Assembly (NCBI RefSeq): GCF_019448255.1
Contig: NZ_CP080410.1
Coordinates: forward strand, 1,674,001 to 1,738,000
Origin: Qipengyuania flava
GTDB lineage: Bacteria; Pseudomonadota; Alphaproteobacteria; Sphingomonadales; Sphingomonadaceae
Reading direction: 5' to 3'
DNA length: 64,000 nucleotides
Shown: positions 38,356 through 47,902 of the stretch, piece after piece
How the letters are laid out: every line of letters starts with the position of its first letter
Numbering within the stretch: the stretch's first letter is position 1
The notes under the pieces: generated by a model
What the model was told of the DNA's origin: nothing
Seen by the model: only the letters and a program-made list of their open reading frames with translations
Databases searched by the model: none
Program-made: the position numbers and the translations under genes

Positions 38356-39117
38356 TTACGCCTCGTCGGATTCCGAAGCGCCGACTACGATGCCGAGAAA
38401 GCTCTCGGCCGTGAGGCTTGCCCCGCCCACCAGCGCACCGCCGACTTCCGGGGTCGAAAGGATCTCGCGGGCGTTCTCCGGCTTCACCGATCCGCCGTAG
38501 AGAATGCGGACCTGCGCAGAGACTTCCTCGCCGTAGGTCTTGTCGAGCAGCTCGCGGATAGCCCCGTGCATGGCGGCGATATCCTCGGTCGTGGCCGTGC
38601 GGCCGGTGCCGATCGCCCAGATGGGCTCGTAGGCGATGGTCAGGCGTTCGGCCGGATCCTCGAACGAGGCCAGCGCCGACTTGAGCTGGCGCAGCACGAA
38701 AGTCTCGGCATCGCCCGCGTCACGGGTTTCTAGCGTCTCGCCGCAGCACAGAATGACGCGCAGACCGGCTTCGAGAGCCGATTCGATCTTTTCGTTGATC
38801 AGTTTGTTCGTCTCGCCATGGTCCTGGCGGCGCTCGCTATGACCGAGGATGACGAATTTCGCGCCGGCGTCGGCCACCATCGAGGCGTTAATGTCGCCCG
38901 TGTGCGCGCCTTCGGGACCGGCATGGCAATCCTGGGCGCCCACGCCGATCTGCTCCGCCTCGCGGTGGACAGCGTGAATCAGGGTGTAAGGCGGAGCGAC
39001 GGCAACCTCGACCTTCATGTACCGCTGTGCGGCACGGTCGATCGCGCGCGCTTCGCTGAGCATGGCGCGCGTGCCGTTCATTTTCCAGTTTCCGACGATG
39101 TAGGGCCGTTCGGCCAT
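38356..39117 (-). CDS. tpiA: Triosephosphate isomerase
   Basis: 253-residue TIM barrel interconverting dihydroxyacetone phosphate and glyceraldehyde 3-phosphate. Substrate Lys in VGNWKMNG (near residue 12), catalytic His in ILGHSERR, catalytic Glu in AYEPIWAIGTG and phosphate loop GGSVKPENA. Full length. Faces ppiD across a 199 nt divergent gap, in which no promoter could be assigned with confidence. Confidence 0.97.
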   Translation of the reverse strand: MAERPYIVGNWKMNGTRAMLSEARAIDRAAQRYMKVEVAVAPPYTLIHAVHREAEQIGVGAQDCHAGPEGAHTGDINASMVADAGAKFVILGHSERRQDHGETNKLINEKIESALEAGLRVILCCGETLETRDAGDAETFVLRQLKSALASFEDPAERLTIAYEPIWAIGTGRTATTEDIAAMHGAIRELLDKTYGEEVSAQVRILYGGSVKPENAREILSTPEVGGALVGGASLTAESFLGIVVGASESDEA

Positions 39118-39316
39118 AGGGGGGTACCTGCAATCAGTGTGAATAGCGTGGCCCGCATATATGGGGCTTGGGATGCGCTCCGCTAGACAAGGTTTCTTCG
39201 CGCGTCAAAACCCTTTCCAACCTGTTGCCGACGGGTCGCAGGGCGGATAAAGCCCCCCAACCGACCCAGGCACCGCCTGAACGTCCGCTCCAAAGCAACG
39301 GGATCGCCCGCAAGTC

Positions 39317-41251
39317 ATGTTCAAGTTTTTCCGCAATTTCTTTAAGACAAAGATCGGTCTTGCCATTGCGCTTGCCTTTCTCGGCCTGATCGCCCTCGCC
39401 TTCGCCAGCGCGGATGTTTCGAGCACCGGTACCTTTGGCGGCATTGCCGGAGGAGACCGGGTGGCCGTGGTCGGCGATGAAAAGATCTCGACCGCCGATC
39501 TTGTACGCGGGACGAACAATTCGATCGATCGCGTCCGCCAGGAACAGCCGACCATCACAATGCAGACGTTCCTGCGCGAAGGCGGCCTCGACATCGCGCT
39601 CGACGCGCTGATCGATCGCGCCGCGCTGACGGGATTTGCCCGCCAGTACGGGATTCGGGCAGGCGACAACCTGGTGAACAGCGAAATTCGCATGATCCCG
39701 GCGTTCCGCGGCCCGGATGGCAACTTCTCCGAAGATACCTACCGTCAGTCGCTGGCGATCCAGCGCATCACCGATGCGCAGGTCCGCGAAGACCTCGGGA
39801 TCGGCCTGCTCTCGCAACAAGTCCTCATCCCGGCCAGCTTCGGCGCGACCGTGCCGGACCGCCTCGCCGAACGCTACGCCCAGCTGTTCCTCGAGCGCCG
39901 CCAAGGCTCGATCGCCCTGCTTCCGGCTGCCTCCTATGCCCCGACAGGCGAGGCCGATGCGGCAGTCGTTCGCAAGTATTACGACGACAACCGCGACCTG
40001 TTCGTGCGCCCCGAACGCCGCACGATCCGCTTCGCGACCTTCGATTCGGAAGCCCTTGGTGACCGGATCGAACCGACCGAGGCCGAAATCGCCGCCCGCT
40101 ACGAGCGCGACGACGAACAATACGCGGCCAGCGAAACCCGCAATTTCACACAGATCATCGTCCCGACCGAAGCTGCGGCCAATTCGATCCGCGACCGCGT
40201 GATCGCAGGCGGCTCGTTCGAGCAGATCGCTCGTGAGGCCGGCTTGCGCGCAGCTCCCGTCACCGATGTCGATCGCGAGGGTCTCTCCTCGCAGGCCTCG
40301 CCGGCGGTTGCCGCAGCCTATTTCGCCGCCAATCGCGGCGCCATGACGACCCCGGCGCGCAGCCCGCTTGGCTGGCATGTCGCGCGGATCGATTCGATCG
40401 ATACGCGCGCTGCCCGCACGCTGGCACAGGTCCGCGGCGAGATCACCGACACACTGCGCGAGGAAAAGCGCGTGCGCGGCCTTGCCGATCTCGCGACCGA
40501 GATCGAGGAACAGCTTTCCGACGGCGCAACCCTCGCTGAAGTGGCTGACGAGCTTGACCTCGAACTCACCACCACCGCTCCGGCGCTGGCCGACGGCCGC
40601 CTGTTCGAAACCCCGCAGCAGACTCTGCCGCAGGTGCTCGCCCCGGCTCTCGCCACCGCGTTCCAGATGGACGAGGAAGAGCCCGAAATCGCGCCGGTCA
40701 ACGGCGGCCAGACCTATCTCGTCTACGAAGTGACCGCGATCACTGAAGCGGCCGTTGCGCCCTTCAGCGAGGTCGAGGAAGCGGCCGAGTTCCGCTGGCG
40801 CGCCGCCGAGGGCATGAAAGCCGCACAGGCCGCTGCAGAGCGCGTGATCGGCCGTCTGGACAAGGGTCAGACCATTGCGGCAGCCCTGTCGGCCGAAGAA
40901 GTCCGGGTGCCGCCCGCCCAGGCAATCGACATGACCCGCGAGGACCTTGCCCGCCAGCGCGAACAGCGCATCCCGCCGCCGATCGCCCTGCTCTTCAGCA
41001 TGGCCGAAGGCACCAACAAGAAGCTCGAAGCCGCCAACAGCGCAGGGTTCTTCGTGGTCCGTGTCGACGACATCGCGATGGACGATATCGACGAAGACAA
41101 CCCGCTGATCGCGCAGGCCAAGCGCCAGATGGGCCCCCTGCTCGGCGAGGAATACGCCCAGCAGCTGCGCACCGCCATGCGCGAAGAGCTCGGCGTGTCG
41201 CGCAACCCCTCGGCGATCGAGGCGGTTCGCAAGCAGCTCCTCGGCAACTGA
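39317..41251 (+). CDS. ppiD: PpiD/SurA-type membrane-anchored peptidyl-prolyl isomerase
   Basis: 644 residues: a short cytoplasmic basic start, one membrane anchor (GLAIALAFLGLIALAFA, near 14-31), a SurA-N chaperone region with VAVVGDEKISTADLVRGTNN, and a parvulin-like domain around 245-350 (FTQIIVPTEAAANSIRDRVI, GLSSQASPAVAAAYFAANRG). Acts on newly exported proteins at the periplasmic face of the Sec channel. It precedes trpE with 7 nt between, an order seen widely in alphaproteobacteria. Confidence 0.92.
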   Translation: MFKFFRNFFKTKIGLAIALAFLGLIALAFASADVSSTGTFGGIAGGDRVAVVGDEKISTADLVRGTNNSIDRVRQEQPTITMQTFLREGGLDIALDALIDRAALTGFARQYGIRAGDNLVNSEIRMIPAFRGPDGNFSEDTYRQSLAIQRITDAQVREDLGIGLLSQQVLIPASFGATVPDRLAERYAQLFLERRQGSIALLPAASYAPTGEADAAVVRKYYDDNRDLFVRPERRTIRFATFDSEALGDRIEPTEAEIAARYERDDEQYAASETRNFTQIIVPTEAAANSIRDRVIAGGSFEQIAREAGLRAAPVTDVDREGLSSQASPAVAAAYFAANRGAMTTPARSPLGWHVARIDSIDTRAARTLAQVRGEITDTLREEKRVRGLADLATEIEEQLSDGATLAEVADELDLELTTTAPALADGRLFETPQQTLPQVLAPALATAFQMDEEEPEIAPVNGGQTYLVYEVTAITEAAVAPFSEVEEAAEFRWRAAEGMKAAQAAAERVIGRLDKGQTIAAALSAEEVRVPPAQAIDMTREDLARQREQRIPPPIALLFSMAEGTNKKLEAANSAGFFVVRVDDIAMDDIDEDNPLIAQAKRQMGPLLGEEYAQQLRTAMREELGVSRNPSAIEAVRKQLLGN

Positions 41252-41258
41252 GGCGCGC

Positions 41259-42758
41259 TTGGACACGGGTCTCAAGGGCGTTGATCGGGCGCGCCGCGCA
41301 CTGGCGGATGGGCGACCCGCGCTCGTCTGGCGCGAAGTCGTTGCCGATACCGAAACACCGGTCGGCGCCGCGCTCAAGCTCTTCAAGGAAGGCCGCGGCG
41401 ATTTCCTGCTGGAATCGGTGGAAGGCGGAGAGGTGCGTGGGCGGTACAGCCTGATCGGGCTCGACCCCGACCTGGTCTTCCGCGCCACCGGCGAAACAGC
41501 CGCGATCAACAGCCGCTGGCAGCACGACCGCGATGCTTTCGAGGATTGCGAGGGATCGACGCTCGAAAGCCTGCGCGCGCTAGTCGATTCCTGCCGCTGC
41601 TTTGTGCCTGAAGAGCTTCCGCCGGCCCTCGCCTGCTTGGTCGGGCATTTCGGCTACGAGACCATCGGCCTCGTCGAGAAGCTCCCCCGACCGGAGGAAA
41701 GCCCGCTTGCGCTGCCCGATATGCTGTTCGTGCGGCCGACGGTCCTCCTGGTCGTCGACCGGCTCAGCGATGCGCTCTTCTGTATTGCGCCGGTGTGGAC
41801 GGACGGGACCATCGAACGCGCAGGTGAGCGGATCGACGAGGTCCTGCGCAAGCTTGCCGCACCAGCACACGGCAGCCCGGTCCATGCACCAGACCATCCC
41901 GAGCCTTCCCTCGCCCCCACCATGCCGGCGAGCGACTACGAAGCCATGGTTCTCAAAGCCAAGGAGTACATCGAGGCGGGCGACATCTTCCAGGTCGTGC
42001 TCGCGCAGCGCTTCACCTCGCCGTTCAGCCTGCCGCCCATGGCGCTCTACCGGGCGCTGAGGCGCGTGAACCCTTCGCCCTTCCTCTACTTCCTCGACAT
42101 GCCGGGCTTTGCGATCGTGGGCTCGAGCCCCGAAATCCTCGTCCGGGTACGCGACGGAGACGTGACGATCCGACCGATTGCCGGCACAAGGCCGCGCGGC
42201 GCGACGCCGGCCGAGGATCGGCTCGCCGAGAGCGAGCTCCTGTCCGACCCGAAAGAGCGGGCCGAGCACTTGATGCTGCTCGACCTTGGGCGCAACGATG
42301 TCGGCCGCGTGGCCGAATCCGGCTCCGTTACCGTCACCGAGAGCTTCACTGTGGAGCGCTACAGCCACGTCATGCATATCGTCAGCAACGTCACCGGACG
42401 GCTCGATCCCTCGCGCGATGCCATCGATGCGCTGTTCGCCGGTTTCCCTGCGGGCACGGTCAGCGGCGCCCCCAAGGTGCGCGCCTGCGAGATCATTGCC
42501 GAGCTCGAACCGGCCACGCGCGGCGCCTATGCCGGCGGCGTCGGCTATTTTGCGCCCGATGGCTCGGTCGACAGCTGCATCGTACTGCGCACGGCGGTGG
42601 TGAAGGACGGGGTCATGCACGTGCAGGCGGGCGCAGGGATCGTTGCCGACAGCGACCCGGCCTATGAACAGCGCGAATGCGAAGCCAAGGCCGGCGCTCT
42701 GATCGCGGCCGCAAAGGAAGCGGTGCGCCTCGCGCGCGAACCGCAGTTCGGCCAGTGA
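41259..42758 (+). CDS. trpE: Anthranilate synthase component I
   Basis: 499 residues of the chorismate-using enzyme family: feedback region LLESVEGGEVRGRYSLIG near the N-terminus (Ser of the LLES motif binds tryptophan in homologues), then KEYIEAGDIFQVVLAQRF, IRPIAGTRPRG, LLDLGRNDVGRVA and FPAGTVSGAPKVRACEII. Makes anthranilate with TrpG. TTG start at 41259 with TGAGG upstream. It overlaps the next gene (GTGA), so the unrelated lipoprotein gene is translationally coupled to trpE. Confidence 0.95.
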   Translation: MDTGLKGVDRARRALADGRPALVWREVVADTETPVGAALKLFKEGRGDFLLESVEGGEVRGRYSLIGLDPDLVFRATGETAAINSRWQHDRDAFEDCEGSTLESLRALVDSCRCFVPEELPPALACLVGHFGYETIGLVEKLPRPEESPLALPDMLFVRPTVLLVVDRLSDALFCIAPVWTDGTIERAGERIDEVLRKLAAPAHGSPVHAPDHPEPSLAPTMPASDYEAMVLKAKEYIEAGDIFQVVLAQRFTSPFSLPPMALYRALRRVNPSPFLYFLDMPGFAIVGSSPEILVRVRDGDVTIRPIAGTRPRGATPAEDRLAESELLSDPKERAEHLMLLDLGRNDVGRVAESGSVTVTESFTVERYSHVMHIVSNVTGRLDPSRDAIDALFAGFPAGTVSGAPKVRACEIIAELEPATRGAYAGGVGYFAPDGSVDSCIVLRTAVVKDGVMHVQAGAGIVADSDPAYEQRECEAKAGALIAAAKEAVRLAREPQFGQ

Positions 42759-43606
42759 GGGCGCTCGCTCTCTCGCTCGCGCTGCTGGCGCTGACAGCCT
42801 GCGAGGCCCAGCCCGAAGGCGAACCGGTCGCGCGCGCGCGGATCGACGGGCAGCCGATGGCAAACGCGCCGTCGCAAGCTCCCAGCGCCACCCCGACACC
42901 GACGCCCACACCGACGCTCGCCAGCGCACGGGAAAGCGCCTGCCGCTCGATTATCTTTGAGGATACTCCCCTAACCCATTGTCTTGCCGTGCCTTCGCGT
43001 CACAGCATCGCAATGGAGCTTGGGCCCCAGGGTCGCCCCTACCGCAGCCTTTCCTCCTTCGCCGCCGCCAGCGACCCGGCCACGATCGCCTTTGCGATGA
43101 ACGCGGGCATGTATGACGAAGAGGGCCTGCCGATCGGCTATTTCGTGCGCGATGCGGAGCGGCTGAAAACGCTGAACACGGCCGATGGCATTGGCAATTT
43201 CCATATGAAACCGAACGGCGTGTTTTACGGCACCGATGGCGAATGGGTTGTGCGGTCGACCGACAGCTTCCTCGCCAATGTCACCGAACGCCCGCAGTTC
43301 GGCACGCAGTCCGGCCCGATGCTGGTGATCGACGGGGCCATCCATCCCGAGATCAGCCGCGACGGCCCTTCCCGCCTCGTGCGCAACGCGGTTGGCGTCG
43401 ATGACACCGGCCGCGCGCATTTCGTCATTTCCAACGCGCCGATTTCTTTCGGCAAGCTCGCCCGCTTCTACAAGGACGAGCTCGAGGTGAAGAACGCCCT
43501 GTTCCTCGACGGCAACGTATCGCTGCTGTGGAACCCGGCCACCGACCGCCTCGATACCGGCGCCCCCATCGGCCCTATCGTGGTCGTGAAGAAGAAAGCC
43601 TCCTGA
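42755..43606 (+). CDS. Phosphodiester glycosidase-family (NAGPA/DUF2233) lipoprotein
   Basis: 283 residues. A short signal peptide ends in the lipobox LTAC (Cys near residue 14), then a Pro/Thr repeat linker (TPTPTPTP, near 50-57), and from about 70 a DUF2233/NAGPA domain: FAMNAGMYDEEGLPIGYFV, HMKPNGVFYGTDGEWVV, QSGPMLVIDGAIHP and ALFLDGNVSLLW. Mammalian NAGPA uncovers mannose-6-phosphate; bacterial relatives act on cell-wall or exopolysaccharide phosphodiesters. GTG start overlaps the trpE stop; its own stop overlaps pip (TGATG). Confidence 0.82.
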   Translation: MRALALSLALLALTACEAQPEGEPVARARIDGQPMANAPSQAPSATPTPTPTPTLASARESACRSIIFEDTPLTHCLAVPSRHSIAMELGPQGRPYRSLSSFAAASDPATIAFAMNAGMYDEEGLPIGYFVRDAERLKTLNTADGIGNFHMKPNGVFYGTDGEWVVRSTDSFLANVTERPQFGTQSGPMLVIDGAIHPEISRDGPSRLVRNAVGVDDTGRAHFVISNAPISFGKLARFYKDELEVKNALFLDGNVSLLWNPATDRLDTGAPIGPIVVVKKKAS

Positions 43607-44568
43607 TGACCGAGACCCGCCGCACGCTCTATCCCGAGATCGAACCTTATGAGACCGGCATGCTCGATGTCGGCGAGGGGCATTCGCTCTATTGGGAACG
43701 CGTGGGCACAAAGGGCGCGAAACCGGCCGTGTTCCTGCACGGCGGTCCGGGAGGCGGCATGTCGCCCGACCATCGCCGCCAGTGGGATCCCGAACTTTAC
43801 GACGTCCTTTTGTTCGACCAGCGCGGCTGCGGCCAGTCGACCCCCTTCGCCGAGATCGAGAACAACGACACTTGGCGCATCGTCGATGATATCGAGAAGC
43901 TGCGCGAGATGTGCGGCCACGAGAAGTGGCAGGCCTTTGGTGGCAGCTGGGGCTCGACCCTCGCCCTCGCCTACGCGCAGAAATATCCCGAGCGGGTCAG
44001 CGAGCTGGTGTTGCGAGGCGTGTTCCTGGCCAGGCAGACGGAGAAAGACTGGCTCTACACCTACGGTGCAAGCGAGATCATGGCCGAGGAGTGGGACGCG
44101 TTCTCCGGCCTGATCCCCGAAGACGAGCGCTCTGACCTCGTCAAAGCCTATTACGAGCGCCTGACCAGCGAGGACGAGGCCACACGCCTGGAAGCGGCCA
44201 AGCGATGGTCGCTGTGGGAAGGCAATGTCGCCACCCTGCTACCCGATCCCGCGCTGCTCGACAGCTTTGCCGATCCGTCCAAGGCGGTCCCCTTCGCACG
44301 CATCTGCGCCAAGTTCTTCCTCGAGGATTTCTTCCTCACCGAAGCCCAGCTGCTGGCCGATGTCGACAAGCTCGCCGGCATTCCCGGCATCATGGTCCAG
44401 GGCCGGCACGATATCTGCACCCCGCCGACCTCGGCCTGGGCGCTCAAGAAGGCCTGGCCCGAAGCGGAGCTGTGGATCGTGGACGATGCAGGCCACAGCG
44501 CGGGCGAACCGGGCATCATCGACGGCCTGGTGCGGGCGACGGACAAGCTCGCTGACAAGCCGGCGTGA
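43606..44568 (+). CDS. pip: Proline iminopeptidase
   Basis: 320-residue alpha/beta hydrolase (S33) releasing N-terminal proline. The oxyanion motif HGGPGGG (near 46-52), DQRGCGQSTP, nucleophile Ser in GGSWGSTLAL (near 112), catalytic Asp in GRHDICTP and His in DAGHSAGEPG are all present. N-terminus LYPEIEPYETGMLDVG is typical. Coupled to the preceding lipoprotein gene by a TGATG overlap and 75 nt before trpG. Confidence 0.92.
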   Translation: MTETRRTLYPEIEPYETGMLDVGEGHSLYWERVGTKGAKPAVFLHGGPGGGMSPDHRRQWDPELYDVLLFDQRGCGQSTPFAEIENNDTWRIVDDIEKLREMCGHEKWQAFGGSWGSTLALAYAQKYPERVSELVLRGVFLARQTEKDWLYTYGASEIMAEEWDAFSGLIPEDERSDLVKAYYERLTSEDEATRLEAAKRWSLWEGNVATLLPDPALLDSFADPSKAVPFARICAKFFLEDFFLTEAQLLADVDKLAGIPGIMVQGRHDICTPPTSAWALKKAWPEAELWIVDDAGHSAGEPGIIDGLVRATDKLADKPA

Positions 44569-44643
44569 CGTCACCCTGACATTTCGCGCCTCGCAGCTTT
44601 CCTTGCTTGAAAGCGCGGTCCCACCCCTTCATTGACGCCACGA

Positions 44644-45258
44644 ATGACCGACGCACGCTCCATCCTTGTCATCGACAATTACGACAGCTTCACCTTCAAC
44701 CTCGTCCATTACCTTATGGAACTGGGCGCCAGGGTGGAGGTGGTGCGCAATGACGCCATTTCCGCAGCCGACGCCATCGCAGGCGGGCATGCCGGCTACC
44801 TGATATCGCCCGGTCCCTGCACGCCGAACGAGGCGGGCGTCAGTCTCGACCTCGTGGCGGCCTGCGCCGATGCAGGCAAGCCGCTTCTTGGCGTGTGCCT
44901 CGGCCACCAGTCGATCGGCCAGCATTTCGGCGGTCGCGTGGTGCGCGGCGGGCTGATGCATGGCAAGACCTCGCCGGTAACGCATGACGGCACTGGCGTC
45001 TTCGCAGGCCTACCCTCGCCTTATACCGCGACCCGCTATCACTCGCTGATTGTCGAGGACATTCCCGAGTGCCTGGCAATCAACGCGACCAGCGAAACGC
45101 CCGGTCTCGACGGCAGCAGCGTGATGGGCTTCCGTCATCGCGAGCTGCCGATCCATGGGGTGCAGTTCCACCCGGAAAGCATCGCCACCGAACACGGCCA
45201 CGCCCTGCTCGCCAATTTCCTCGAAATCTGCGGCATCGAAACGAAAGCCATAGCATGA
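44644..45258 (+). CDS. trpG: Anthranilate synthase component II (glutamine amidotransferase)
   Basis: 204-residue class I amidotransferase supplying ammonia to TrpE. Nucleophile Cys in [17 protein letters not shown], and the His/Glu pair in [14 protein letters not shown]; the N-terminus [18 protein letters not shown] is characteristic. ATG at 44644 is preferred over a TTG at 44632. Stop overlaps trpD (ATGA). Confidence 0.95.
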   Translation: MTDARSILVIDNYDSFTFNLVHYLMELGARVEVVRNDAISAADAIAGGHAGYLISPGPCTPNEAGVSLDLVAACADAGKPLLGVCLGHQSIGQHFGGRVVRGGLMHGKTSPVTHDGTGVFAGLPSPYTATRYHSLIVEDIPECLAINATSETPGLDGSSVMGFRHRELPIHGVQFHPESIATEHGHALLANFLEICGIETKAIA

Positions 45259-46247
45259 AGCACCTGCCCCTCGCCGTCCCGCACATGAGCGAACAAGAGG
45301 CCGAAGAGGTCTTCGGCTGGATCCTCGATGGCGAGGCAAGCGCCGAGGAAATCGCACGCTTCCTGCTGGCCATGACGGACCGCAGCGAAACGGCGGACGA
45401 GATTGCCGGGGCCGCCCGCGCCCTGCGCGCACGCTACATCCCGGTCGAAGGGCCCGACAATGCAATCGACGTGTGCGGCACCGGCGGTGACGGGCACCAC
45501 ACGCTCAACGTCTCGACCGCCGTCGGCCTGGTCGTGGCCGCTTGCGGGGTGCCGGTCGCACGGCACGGCAACCGCGCGATCTCCTCGCTGTCGGGCGTTG
45601 CCGATACGCTGGAGGTTCTCGGCCTCGACATGGAGGCCGCCGGACGCACGGCCGAGAAGACGCTGGCGGAACTCGGCATCTGCTTCCTCTTCGCGCCAAA
45701 CCACCACCCGGCGATGCGCCGCATCCAGCCCATCCGCAAGAAGCTCGGCCGACGCACGATCTTCAACCTCATGGGGCCGCTGTCGAACCCGGTCGGCGTG
45801 AAACGTCAGCTGATCGGCATCGCGCGCCCCGGCTATGTCTCAATCTATGGCGAGGCTACCGCGCGCCTCGGCACCGAGCGCACTTTCATTGTCTCGGGCG
45901 ACGAGGGCCTTGACGAACTGAGCCTTGCCGGCGGGAACGAGCTTGCCGATGTCACCGGCAACGAATTTGCGATGCGCCGGGTCGATGCGGGCATGGCGGG
46001 CCTTGAAAACGCTCCGCTGGACGCGATCCGTGGCGGCGACCCTGCTCACAACGCCAAGGCTCTGTCCGGTCTGCTCGCGGGCGATACGGGCGCCTATCGC
46101 AACACGGTCCTGTTCAACTCGGCCGCCGCCCTGATGGTGGCCGGTGTTGCCGAGGACTGGGAGAGCGGCGCGGCGATGGCCGCGGAATCGATCGACAGCG
46201 GAAACGCTGCCAAGTTGCTCGCCGACTGGATTGCGCTCGCCCGATGA
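45255..46247 (+). CDS. trpD: Anthranilate phosphoribosyltransferase
   Basis: 330 residues with the phosphoribosyl-diphosphate motif [15 protein letters not shown], the RHGNRAISS loop that binds anthranilate, and [13 protein letters not shown]. Second step of tryptophan synthesis from anthranilate. Overlaps both trpG and trpC by 4 nt, so trpG-trpD-trpC are coupled. Confidence 0.96.
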   Translation: MKHLPLAVPHMSEQEAEEVFGWILDGEASAEEIARFLLAMTDRSETADEIAGAARALRARYIPVEGPDNAIDVCGTGGDGHHTLNVSTAVGLVVAACGVPVARHGNRAISSLSGVADTLEVLGLDMEAAGRTAEKTLAELGICFLFAPNHHPAMRRIQPIRKKLGRRTIFNLMGPLSNPVGVKRQLIGIARPGYVSIYGEATARLGTERTFIVSGDEGLDELSLAGGNELADVTGNEFAMRRVDAGMAGLENAPLDAIRGGDPAHNAKALSGLLAGDTGAYRNTVLFNSAAALMVAGVAEDWESGAAMAAESIDSGNAAKLLADWIALAR

Positions 46248-47029
46248 ACAAGCTGGAAGAAATCTGCGCGACCAAGCGCGAGGAAGTGGCCGCGCGCAAG
46301 GCTGATTGGAGCCTCGCCGATCTCGAAGCCGCCGCGCGGGAAGCCTCCGCCCCGCGCGGGTTTCGCGCCGCGCTCGAACGCGCGCAGGACGATGGATTCG
46401 GCCTGATCGCGGAGATCAAGAAGGCTTCCCCCTCCAAGGGCCTGATCCGGGCCGATTTCCAGCCTGCGGACCACGCCCGCGCCTATGCCGCTGGCGGTGC
46501 CGCGTGCCTGTCGGTGCTGACCGATGCGCCCTATTTCCAGGGCCATGAGGATTACCTCCTCGAAGCCCGCGCGGCTTGCGACCTGCCGGTCCTGCGCAAG
46601 GATTTCATGGTCGACACCTGGCAGGTCGCCGAGGCGCGGGCGCTGGGCGCCGATGCGATCCTGATCATCGTCGCCGCGCTCGAAGACAGCGCGATGGCGG
46701 ATATCGAAGCCGCCGCTATCGAACACGGGATGGACGTGCTGGTCGAAGTCCACGACCGCGCGGAGCTGGAACGCGCAGCGCAGCTCCGCTCGCGGCTGAT
46801 CGGCGTGAACAACCGCGATTTGAAGACTTTTACCACCGATCTGGCGACAACCGAGCTGCTCGCCCCGCTCGCCCCGGAAGGAAGCCTGCTGGTCGGGGAA
46901 AGCGGCATTGGCACGCATGCCGATTGTCAGCGGCTGGCCCGCGCCGGCGTGCGCAGTTACCTCGTGGGCGAAAGCCTTATGCGCAAGGACGATGTCGAAG
47001 CCGCCACCCGCGCGTTGCTGGGCCGCTGA
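46244..47029 (+). CDS. trpC: Indole-3-glycerol phosphate synthase
   Basis: 261-residue TIM barrel. [12 protein letters not shown] carries the catalytic Lys and substrate region, [12 protein letters not shown] the second Lys, [11 protein letters not shown] and [12 protein letters not shown] the C-terminal phosphate site. Stand-alone TrpC; TrpF is not fused. The trp operon ends here: lexA follows after 146 nt with its own promoter. Many sphingomonads carry moaC and moeA between trpC and lexA; they are absent here. Confidence 0.96.
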   Translation: MNKLEEICATKREEVAARKADWSLADLEAAAREASAPRGFRAALERAQDDGFGLIAEIKKASPSKGLIRADFQPADHARAYAAGGAACLSVLTDAPYFQGHEDYLLEARAACDLPVLRKDFMVDTWQVAEARALGADAILIIVAALEDSAMADIEAAAIEHGMDVLVEVHDRAELERAAQLRSRLIGVNNRDLKTFTTDLATTELLAPLAPEGSLLVGESGIGTHADCQRLARAGVRSYLVGESLMRKDDVEAATRALLGR

Positions 47030-47051
47030 TCGACGCCCCGAGAGCAAAGCG

Positions 47052-47065
47052 GGAACAGCTGTTCC
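47052..47065. promoter_or_regulatory. GAAC-N4-GTTC palindrome upstream of lexA
   Basis: Perfect 14 bp palindrome GGAACAGCTGTTCC, 22 nt after trpC and 111 nt before lexA. It matches the core of the Gram-positive LexA/DinR box (GAAC-N4-GTTC), an odd site for an alphaproteobacterium. It may be a second operator or unrelated. Confidence 0.35.
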
Positions 47066-47096
47066 ACTGCAACCTGCTCGAAAATGGCGGGATTGC

Positions 47097-47125
47097 TTGA
47101 CGCCCCTCGAAAAGTTGCTTACTTG
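47097..47125 (+). promoter_or_regulatory. lexA promoter
   Basis: TTGACG (47097-47102), 17 nt spacer, TACTTG (47120-47125). The last base of the -10 element is the first base of the LexA box, fitting autorepression. Confidence 0.55.
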
Positions 47126-47139
47126 TTCCGCATTCGTTC
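47125..47139. promoter_or_regulatory. LexA box (SOS operator), GTTC-N7-GTTC
   Basis: GTTC at 47125-47128 and GTTC at 47136-47139 with exactly 7 nt between, the known direct-repeat LexA site of alphaproteobacteria. It lies 37-51 nt before lexA and abuts the predicted -10, so lexA should be autoregulated. Confidence 0.8.
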
Positions 47140-47153
47140 ACAGGTTTGTGAAC
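47136..47153. promoter_or_regulatory. Dyad GTTCACA-N4-TGTGAAC next to the LexA box
   Basis: Perfect 7 bp inverted repeat that shares its left GTTC with the LexA box. It could form an mRNA hairpin in the leader or be a second protein site overlapping the operator. Confidence 0.45.
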
Positions 47154-47175
47154 AGGCGAAACGGGAGCTCGCACC

Positions 47176-47865
47176 ATGCTGACGGCAAAGCAGCACGAAT
47201 TGATCCGCTTCATCCAGCAGCGGCTGGAGGAGACGGGAATTTCCCCCAGTTTTGAAGAAATGAAGGAAGCGCTCGACCTCAAGAGCAAGTCGGGCGTCCA
47301 CCGGTTGATCTCGGCGCTGGAAGAACGCGGCTTTATCCGCCGCCTTCCCAACCGCGCCCGCGCGCTCGAAGTGGTCAAGCTGCCCGAAGACGCGGTGATG
47401 GGCTCGCCCAAGGCAGCCAACACGAACGATGCCATGGCAAGCGCGCTGACGGCCAAGGCCGTGGCGCCCGAACCGGCGAATGACATCATCGACGTGCCGC
47501 TTCACGGCCGTATCGCGGCCGGCGCCCCGATCGAGGCGATCGAAGGCCAGTCCAGCATGCCGGTGCCCGCAGCCCTGCTCGGACCGGGCGAGCACTACGC
47601 GCTCGAAGTCTCGGGCGACTCCATGATCGAAGCGGGCATTTTCGATGGCGACTTCGCGCTGGTGAAGCGCACGGACAGCGCGCGCGATGGGGAAATCGTG
47701 GTTGCGCTCGTCGATAACGAAGAAGCGACGCTCAAATACCTGCGCCGTGATGCGGGCCGCGTGCGGCTCGATCCGGCAAACGGCGCTTACGAGCCGCAGA
47801 TCTACGAACCCGGCCGCGTGCAGGTCCAGGGCAAGCTAGCCGGCCTGCTGCGCCGCTACCACTGA
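47176..47865 (+). CDS. lexA: LexA repressor
   Basis: SOS repressor of 229 residues. The N-terminal winged helix begins [19 protein letters not shown] and contains [18 protein letters not shown]; the S24 protease domain carries the Ala-Gly cleavage site in [12 protein letters not shown], the catalytic Ser in SGDSMIEAG and the Lys in EATLKYLRR. The linker (about 75-105) is Ala-rich and longer than in E. coli, as in other alphaproteobacteria. GGGAG lies 9 nt before the ATG. Convergent with comEC. Confidence 0.97.
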   Translation: MLTAKQHELIRFIQQRLEETGISPSFEEMKEALDLKSKSGVHRLISALEERGFIRRLPNRARALEVVKLPEDAVMGSPKAANTNDAMASALTAKAVAPEPANDIIDVPLHGRIAAGAPIEAIEGQSSMPVPAALLGPGEHYALEVSGDSMIEAGIFDGDFALVKRTDSARDGEIVVALVDNEEATLKYLRRDAGRVRLDPANGAYEPQIYEPGRVQVQGKLAGLLRRYH

Positions 47866-47872
47866 TCCGGTC

Positions 47873-47902
47873 GGCGCGCGCCTCGCTAGCGGCGCGCGCG
47901 CC
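47873..47902. terminator. Possible bidirectional hairpin between lexA and comEC
   Basis: 8 bp stem GGCGCGCG / CGCGCGCC with a 14 nt loop, starting 8 nt after the lexA stop and reaching into the last codons of comEC. No T-tract on either strand. Confidence 0.35.

Noticed and set aside
36098-38500. 800-codon open frame on the plus strand across pyrG and secG
   Set aside because: Lies entirely antisense to pyrG, secG and part of tpiA; no domain pattern; typical shadow frame.
39134-41509. 791-codon open frame on the minus strand opposite ppiD and trpE
   Set aside because: Its amino-acid composition is the Arg/Gly/His-rich pattern of antisense frames in high-GC DNA, it has no family motif, and ppiD and trpE on the other strand are unmistakable.
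44569-44643. Possible trp leader peptide and attenuator before trpG
   Set aside because: The 75 nt gap has no short ORF with clustered Trp codons and no alternative hairpins that I could draw.
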